The position numbers and the translations under genes are program-made. This document shows, piece after piece, positions 57,689-64,000 of a stretch of DNA of 64,000 nt (positions within the stretch are counted from its first letter, which is position 1; each line of letters begins with the position of its first letter). The notes below the pieces were generated by a model, which was given only the letters and a program-made list of their open reading frames with translations, had not been told where the DNA came from and searched no databases. Origin of the DNA: Narthecium ossifragum (taxonomy: Eukaryota > Streptophyta > Magnoliopsida > Dioscoreales > Nartheciaceae); the NCBI GenBank assembly GCA_963920575.1, contig OY986966.1, positions 24,829,717-24,893,716 on the forward strand, given 5' to 3'.

Positions 57689-58253
57689 GGGATGGCAAAA
57701 TTGACCGCCCCGCTGGATAATCGACCCGATCCGCACCGATGGGGACGGGTATGGTATAGATTTTTTACCCGTGGATACGGGTATGGTTTACAAATTTAAA
57801 ATCCGCGCGGGTACGGGGCGGATTATGGTATTGGGTAATATCCGCCCCGCTATCCGCCCCGCCCCGCATATCCACCCCGCCCCGCCACTAAATGTTGGTT
57901 TGGTGAATTTTAAAGAGTATTTTTGTAATAATACTCTAATAAAGACTAATTGTTGATGAGTGTTTGGTGGATCTAGATTTTAGAGACCGAATGTTGATGA
58001 TAGTTTGGTGGATTTAGATTTAGATTTTAGAGGCTTAATGCTAATTGAATGATTTTTTTAGGTTTTGCAGATAATTGCGGATTGCGAGTAACCGCGGATT
58101 GCGGGTAATATCCGCGTATCCGCGGGGATGGTTATGGTCCGCGATCCCCATTATCCGCGCGGGGATGGGGCGGTTATGGTATGGGCGGAGGAGTGCGGGG
58201 ACGGGTATGGTATTTCCAATATCCGCCCCGATCCGCCCCGTTGCCATCATTAG
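57689..58253. mobile_element. 565-bp CCGC-rich non-autonomous element
   Basis: The ends are GGGATGGCAAAA and, on the other strand, CTAATGATGGCAACGGGG. The 9-bp direct repeat TAATTAATA flanks it (57680-57688 and 58254-58262). AT-rich flanks make a chance match possible. The interior is full of CCGCCCCG and GGGTATGG words and has a diverged tandem pair around GTTTGGTGGAT. Elements with GGGATGGCAA ends are common in plants. It lies about 630 bp upstream of the ALKBH10 start codon. Confidence 0.6.
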
Positions 58254-58882
58254 TAATTAATAATGATTAATAATAATACTTCTATACAAATTGAATACGG
58301 TTCCTCTGAATCGAATCAGGGCCGTCCGATCCGTCGTCCTCCGAAGAGGCTGCCGAATTAGTACAGAGTTGACCGATTCGGGATGGACGGTCCAGAATGA
58401 TGGGCCCACAACGGTGGGTTCCCCTGTCCGGGGGTTGTTTGGTAATTTTATAGGAGAAGTTTATGGCCAAGATCGAGGCCACCCACGTGCATCAGAGAGC
58501 CCAAATGCCCCGTATATTCCCCTCTCTTCCTCTTGGGGATCCGGTCACCGTTCGAGATCGGGAAACGCGCGGAGCTCGGGAAGAAGAAATCGGGCTATTT
58601 ATCTCGTTTATGCGATGATAAGAGAAAATTAGGGGGGGAACGAGGTAGGAAACGCGGTTTATGTGTGGAGATCGTTAGGATCACCAGGCGATTATCTGGA
58701 ATTGCCACGTCATCGTCCCCGTCACAGTCCTCCTCCCTTCGAGTGTTCTTCTCTACTTAAAGAGACAGAAGGCGTTGTGGCTCTCTTCTCTTCTCCAGGT
58801 TGCGCCTAATTCGCTTCTAAAATCTCTATACATAGAGGGGAGAAGGGTGTCGCGATTGTACCTCCTGGTGGCGGCGGAGGTG

Positions 58883-61800
58883 ATGGCGATGGCGCCGGGG
58901 GTTGGAGCTGGAGCGGGCGCGGTGGCGCCACCGGCGGCTGGAGCTGGGGGGGAGATGATCGCGATCATCGCGTGGTACCGGGGGGAGTTCGCGGCGGCGA
59001 ACGCGATCATCGACGCCCTTTGCTCGCACCTGGCGCAGATCAACGGCGGGAGGGAGGGGTACGAGGCGGCGTTCACGGCGATCCACCGGAGGCGGATGAA
59101 CTGGATCCCGGTGCTCCACATGCAGAAGTACTTCTCCATAGCCGACGTCACCGCCGAGCTCCGCCGCGCGGCGGAAGTCCGGCACATCCCGGCGGGGGAG
59201 GCGGAGAAGGCGAGGGAGGAGGAGAAGAAGGATCCGGCCGAAGAGACAGGCGTGGAGGATGCGCGGGTCTCTTTGGTGGAGGGGATGGAGGTGGAGGAGG
59301 ACGGAGAGCTGCCGAAGGAGGTGGACGGCGACGGGATCGAATCGACGGCGAGGACTTCTCAATATTCCAATGGAACAGATGAGGATTCCTCTGGTGATTC
59401 TTCGGATCACCAAAAGCTTCTGGAAGAAACCGATGCCGCTGGTGATGCTGATGACGAAGGTTAGTGTGATCGATCGAAACTTTAATTTCTTTAATTTTCT
59501 TTCTTTCTTTTTTTTACACTAAAACGAGTTCGATGGATTTTTTTTTCCCTCCTTATTTTGTGATCCCGGAGATCTGGATTTCTGTTTACACCGTCGGTCA
59601 AAAAAATTGCCACAATTTTCGCTCGGGAAAATGTTCCAGTCAACGCAGTCGTGATCATACTGTTCGATCTTGTAGAAATTAAGGTGATAGAAGAGTCGTA
59701 GTAAGCGGCTGCACTCATATAATTCATCGCTCTATTTAGTTCTTTATTTTATTTTATTTTTCCACAGCTAAGCTTCTTTCGAAAGTCCTTTTTCGATTTT
59801 TTTTAAAATTGGTTTAAGTTCCACCTATCGTACGGTTATTTAAAATTTTTCTTAAAAAAACCCCTATTTCGAGATTTTGTTGGGTTGGTCTGGGTCGCAG
59901 CTAGCGTAGCGAAGGGCTCTTTAATCGGACGATTGAACTACTTCCCGGTGGATGCTGCCAAGGGAAAGATCTCCCATCCGTGAACCCCGACAGCTGCTGA
60001 AATTCCAAAGGCTTTTATATGAATTCATAGTTTTCAGGGTTTTTAGTATATTAATGCCTCTGTTTTTGCTTAGTTGCATTTAAGTCCCTCAAATTCTTAC
60101 AATACCAAATCAGTTTCTCAAATCATGCAAGGTTTACAAAAACTGGGCTTTGATTAAATTATAGAGAATATTCTATAAATAATCCTAACATTGCCGTCAG
60201 AAGCTGACGTGTTTGGGGTGAATTTACTTGTTTACCCCTCAAGCCAAACGGCTATCTAGCTTATATTTATATATATTTGGGTCCAGGCGTCGCTGGTGTG
60301 ATCGGTTTTGTTCTCGACAAGCCCACCGGACGATAACATTACAGTTGATGGTCGTCTTTTGAGCTTTGTTCTTTTGAATGTTCATCTTTTAGCCGATGGC
60401 CGCTAAGGATAAGAGGAGAAGTGTTTGTTCACGAGACAATTAATTTGACACGGGAAAAGACATCGGAAGTTTAAAGCCTTCGTCTGTGATATTAAATAAG
60501 GATACTTTTGACATTTTCATGCCATAGTTAGCTTTTAACCTAGTTTAAGTCTCTTTTAATCAGACGGAATTGGATGATAATTTTTTTTTATATATAATCC
60601 GTTATATGATTTGAGGGTATGATATGATATTATCATGATTTGAAGAACTTTTTTGCAATTACATAAAGATCCGAGGACTTGAACGCTAAAAACCCTAATG
60701 ACTTTTTTATTGGGGCACCAAACATGCGATACTTTTTAATAAATTTTTTTATTGGAGCAGTAGAGATGGTAAAAAAACAGAAGAAAAAAAAACGTGGGAG
60801 GAGGATAGTCGGGTCTTGAGTATAGGTTAGTCGCCCCTATGGAATATAGAGTGGTCCAGTACTTCGAGAGATCGACGACGCCGTCGTGAACCAGTCTCTG
60901 CCGTCTGATTCTGATCGGACGATTCCTGGGAATGTGTCCTTTAGTGAAGGAGGGTCCTACGCTGGGGTGGGGGGGCATCAAACGTGTCGAATATTCAGGG
61001 CATCTAAGTCTTCTTATATTCATGTGGAGCTGGGCTTGGGATGAGGTGGTCCTAAGCTCCACTCAAATCATTACACATCACTAACAAAATCTTGTGATAT
61101 CCCATAAAGGATTTTCAGTCTCATTCTTTATGAAATTTTACCATAAATTGGATTACCATTTGCTTTGTTTCATCTTATTTAAACTTCTTATACAGACGAT
61201 CATCCTCGTTTCTATCTCTTGGTTTTACCAAAACAAAAAAAAAATCTCTTTTTTATAGATTTTTTCAGGTGAGAGAATAGAGGAATTTTTTTTTGCAAAT
61301 CTGTCGTTTGATGTGGTCCCTTTCATTATTCTAATGGAGTAAAAATACGACCTACCTACCTCTCTACCTGTAGGTGGGAATATATTTGGCCTTCCCACTT
61401 GATGCCCATGTCAATGTCATGTTTTAGACTTTTAAACAGTATAATGAGCTGGAGTCGGGTTTCGATTCTTTTGGGCTTTAATGACGCTGGAAAGGTTTGC
61501 TATTATTATTGTTGCTGCTGCTGCTGCTATTATTATTATTATTGACTATTGCTATTATAATAATTATTATTATAATTCAAACCTTTTTTGATGGCCAAGT
61601 TTGAAGTGACGATATCACGAAAGAAACGTATGGAATTAGCGTTGAACTCGTTAGAAGTCTAGCTAAAAGTTAGTGGAATAGGTGACTTTGGGACGTTCTT
61701 CTTTTTTTCTTGTGTTAGATTCACACAGGTTTCATTTGATGTGTATATTATATCTCTAACATTGCATGCTTAGTACTTTGATTGAAAACTGCAATGGAGT

Positions 61801-63965
61801 TATATCTGATAGCATTGAGAAAACAAGTGACTCTTCTTTCAATAATAACAAGTCAAAGACTGATATTTCTAATATGGGGTGGCAATTGGCATACAGGTTT
61901 TAAGGGGAAACAATCCACTCGTGGCAATATTCAGATATGCTCTGACCATGAGGCTTGTCTGGAACGTACTGACAGGATCAAGATCTCTAAAGGTTTTGTA
62001 GCCAAGGAGCCAGTAAAAGGGCACATGGCGAGTTCCATCTTTACATGATCGCCACAATTTCTCTCTATAGATGATGATGATGCCGTAGGAATAGAAGCTG
62101 TGTTTCAATTAAATTTAGTTTGTTGTTTCCTTTCTGTAGTGGATTCTCACCTAATTGCTACAATGATGCTTGAGCAGGTTAATGTCGTAAAAGGCCTGAA
62201 GCTGTATGAAGAAATTTTCACTGACTCAGAGCTCTTAAAGCTTTCTGAATTCATTAATGATCTCCGCCTTGCTGGTCGAAGAGGAGACCTCTCAGGTTAG
62301 CTCATTCCCTCCAGAACTGTCAGTAGTTTTAGGCAGAATTAACTTGATAGGTTAAAATTTTCGGCCACTTCATTATGAGACCAATTTGGTTGTCAATCAT
62401 GTAGCTATTACTTATACACGGACCTTACTGGCCGTGGAAGTGTAACTTTGTTCAGCTGCTCTACCAAGTTACTATGTACCTTTGCTCAGCTGCTCTACCA
62501 AGTTACTATGTACCTTTGCTCAGCTGCTCTACCAAGTTACGATGTTCAACATCCATGATGAAATTCGGATAATTTTGTCACTGCATTGACTATCAGTGGT
62601 TTTCCACTCTGATTCAATTGCTATCCTTTCACATGATGAAAATCAACGTTCTTAATGAATGCCTCTATTCTAAAGTTCTATACGGCATTGTCAGCATTAT
62701 AGCATACCTATGACGCAAGTAATCATACATTTTTAGGTTCTGAATGAATTGTGTACACATATCTGCTACTGCGATCCTCTGATAGTTTACCTGTTTCTGT
62801 TCTATGGCTGAAATCAGGCGAGACATTCATTTTCTTCAATAAGGAAATGAAGGGGAACAAGAGGGAGATCATTCAGCTTGGAGTTCCATTGTTTCAATCA
62901 ACAAAAGAGGAGTTAGCAAGCCAATTCCAAAAGAGTGAGACTGACTTCTCCATAGAAGTGTTTTGTCTTTGACAAAATTTAGTAGCACTTCATCCTAACC
63001 AGACGCAGCTTCTTATCACTGTCTTGTAGGTAGTATCGAACCTATTCCATCAATTCTGCAGTCTGTCATCAACCACCTGGTTCAATGGCGATTTATGCCA
63101 GAAGCTAAAAAGCCAAACAGCTGCATCATTAACTTCTTCGATGAGGTATCTTGTTTCCTATCATCAACAGAAATATAAAGTCTGCCCTCATCTTCCATAT
63201 GCATAAACCTCCATATCTCTGGCTTTTCTTCAGGATGAACATTCACAGCCTTATTTCAAGCCACCACATTTGGACAACCCCATCTGTACACTTCTTCTTT
63301 CTGAAACTACTATGACTTTTGGACGTGTGCTGGTCACTGATCACCATGGGAACTACAAGGGCTCCCTCACGCTTCCACTCAAAGAAGGGTATGATCTCAA
63401 GATTCTGGACTAAGATCAACTTATGATCTGTTTCTAGTACTTGTCCAAATTGTTGAATTTATACTGATACAATCTTATAATCCATTGCAGGTCACTCCTA
63501 GTCATGCGTGGTAACAGTGCGGATATGGCACGGCATGTCATATGCCCCTCTTCTAACAGGAGAGTTAGCATCACATTCGTGAAGGTTCGATCCCCCAACA
63601 TCCAAGTCGACCACATACCCTCGCCGACGACCACCGCAATGACCCTCTGGCAACCCGAGGTTTCCCTGCAACAAAAAGTCTCAGCTGGAGTTTTCGGCTA
63701 TGGACCTCAAGGGATGATACCTACGTGGGGATTGGCTCCTCTCCGTGCTCCTGTGGTCTTGCTGCCACCACCGAGGCAGATGCCGATGAGCCCTCCTGGC
63801 AGGAGGGTTTCTCGCGGTGGCACTGGAGTCTTCTTGCCATGGGCAGCTGGCCCCAAGAAGTACACTAAACATCTCCCTCCCCGTATACAGAAGAGGAGGC
63901 TACCAGCATTGCCTCTACCAATTGAAGCAGGCAGGATGCCTCCCATCCATGAGATCATGGTGTGA
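58883..63965 (+). CDS. ALKBH10-type RNA demethylase (2-oxoglutarate/Fe(II) dioxygenase)
   Basis: Related to Arabidopsis ALKBH10B, which removes m6A from mRNA and affects flowering. Seven exons: 58883-59459, 61897-62027, 62178-62295, 62818-62934, 63030-63145, 63234-63388 and 63491-63965, in phase, 562 aa. The N-terminus has the family signature WYRGEFAAANAIIDALCSHL and NWIPVLHMQKYFS. An acidic linker runs to about 236. The AlkB core follows (KGFVAKEPVKGH, KLYEEIFTD, NSCIINFFDEDEHSQPYF). Metal ligands are His365 and Asp367 (PPHLDNP) and His420 (ADMARHV); Arg428/Arg429 should bind 2-oxoglutarate. The C-terminal 130 residues are Pro/Arg-rich. Intron 2 has a GC donor in this model, and exon 2 could start elsewhere. 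The first exon is about 65% GC. Confidence 0.88.
61499..61577 (+). repeat. Compound (GCT)n(ATT)n microsatellite
   Basis: GCT triplets followed by ATT/TTA triplets within ALKBH10 intron 1. The part around 61555-61577 is also self-complementary (TAATAATTATTA). Confidence 0.85.
62453..62546 (+). repeat. 34-bp tandem repeat, 2.8 copies, in ALKBH10 intron 3
   Basis: The unit starts CAGCTGCTCTACCAAGTTAC and ends ACCTTTGCT. Copies begin at 62453, 62487 and 62521; the third is cut short after GTTAC and has GATG in place of TATG. Confidence 0.95.
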
Positions 63966-64000
63966 GTTTCTGTGTTCAGTTTCAGACGTATCTTGTAGAA

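Noticed and set aside
58826..59413. 195-codon minus-strand open frame opposite ALKBH10 exon 1
   Set aside because: Antisense shadow of a GC-rich exon; the plus strand has the family signature.
60736..61062. 108-codon minus-strand frame in ALKBH10 intron 1
   Set aside because: Ends in a Phe/Leu run from T-rich sequence, has no recognisable domain and lies within an intron.

Overview
This is plant nuclear DNA. It has spliced genes with GT-AG introns of 80 to over 3,000 bp, chloroplast-targeted proteins and dense transposon remains. Several first exons are very GC-rich (asparaginyl-tRNA synthetase, LIFEGUARD, ALKBH10) and lie beside AT-rich introns, which suggests a monocot, probably a commelinid. 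The species cannot be named from the sequence.

Seven protein-coding genes can be supported. In order they are: cytosolic asparaginyl-tRNA synthetase (minus, 5244-8764, 6 exons); a secreted GDSL esterase/lipase (plus, 11191-13435, 5 exons); thylakoid-lumen TLP18.3 (minus, 15697-18733, 3 exons); a PsbP-domain lumenal protein (plus, 19094-27090, 7 exons); a small Pro/Ala-rich protein of unknown function (plus, 28954-29538, single exon); a LIFEGUARD/BI-1-like membrane protein (plus, 30426-37792, 4 exons); and an ALKBH10-type RNA demethylase (plus, 58883-63965, 7 exons). I joined exons by hand from splice sites and reading phase. Each model closes in frame with a length normal for its family.

The TLP18.3 and PsbP-domain genes diverge from a 360-bp gap, and both encode lumenal proteins with photosystem II links. 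TLP18.3 and the GDSL gene converge, and their Arabidopsis counterparts have adjacent locus numbers. Downstream of TLP18.3 lies a decayed extra copy of its last exon.

The rest is mostly repeats. 1-5 kb holds a LINE fragment split by a Mutator-like element with 94-bp inverted repeats and a 9-bp target duplication. Introns of the PsbP-domain and LIFEGUARD genes carry a 276-bp MITE and a 1.3-kb inverted-repeat element. 38-58 kb is gene-poor: a decayed LINE with an LTR inside it (42-45 kb), an unclassified repeat with a GGATCGATCC array (45-46.6 kb), a hAT element with an exact 8-bp target duplication (50.4-52.1 kb), a cluster of LINE tails (53-55.4 kb) and a 9-bp-TSD element just upstream of ALKBH10. 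No tRNA, rRNA or CRISPR features were recognised.
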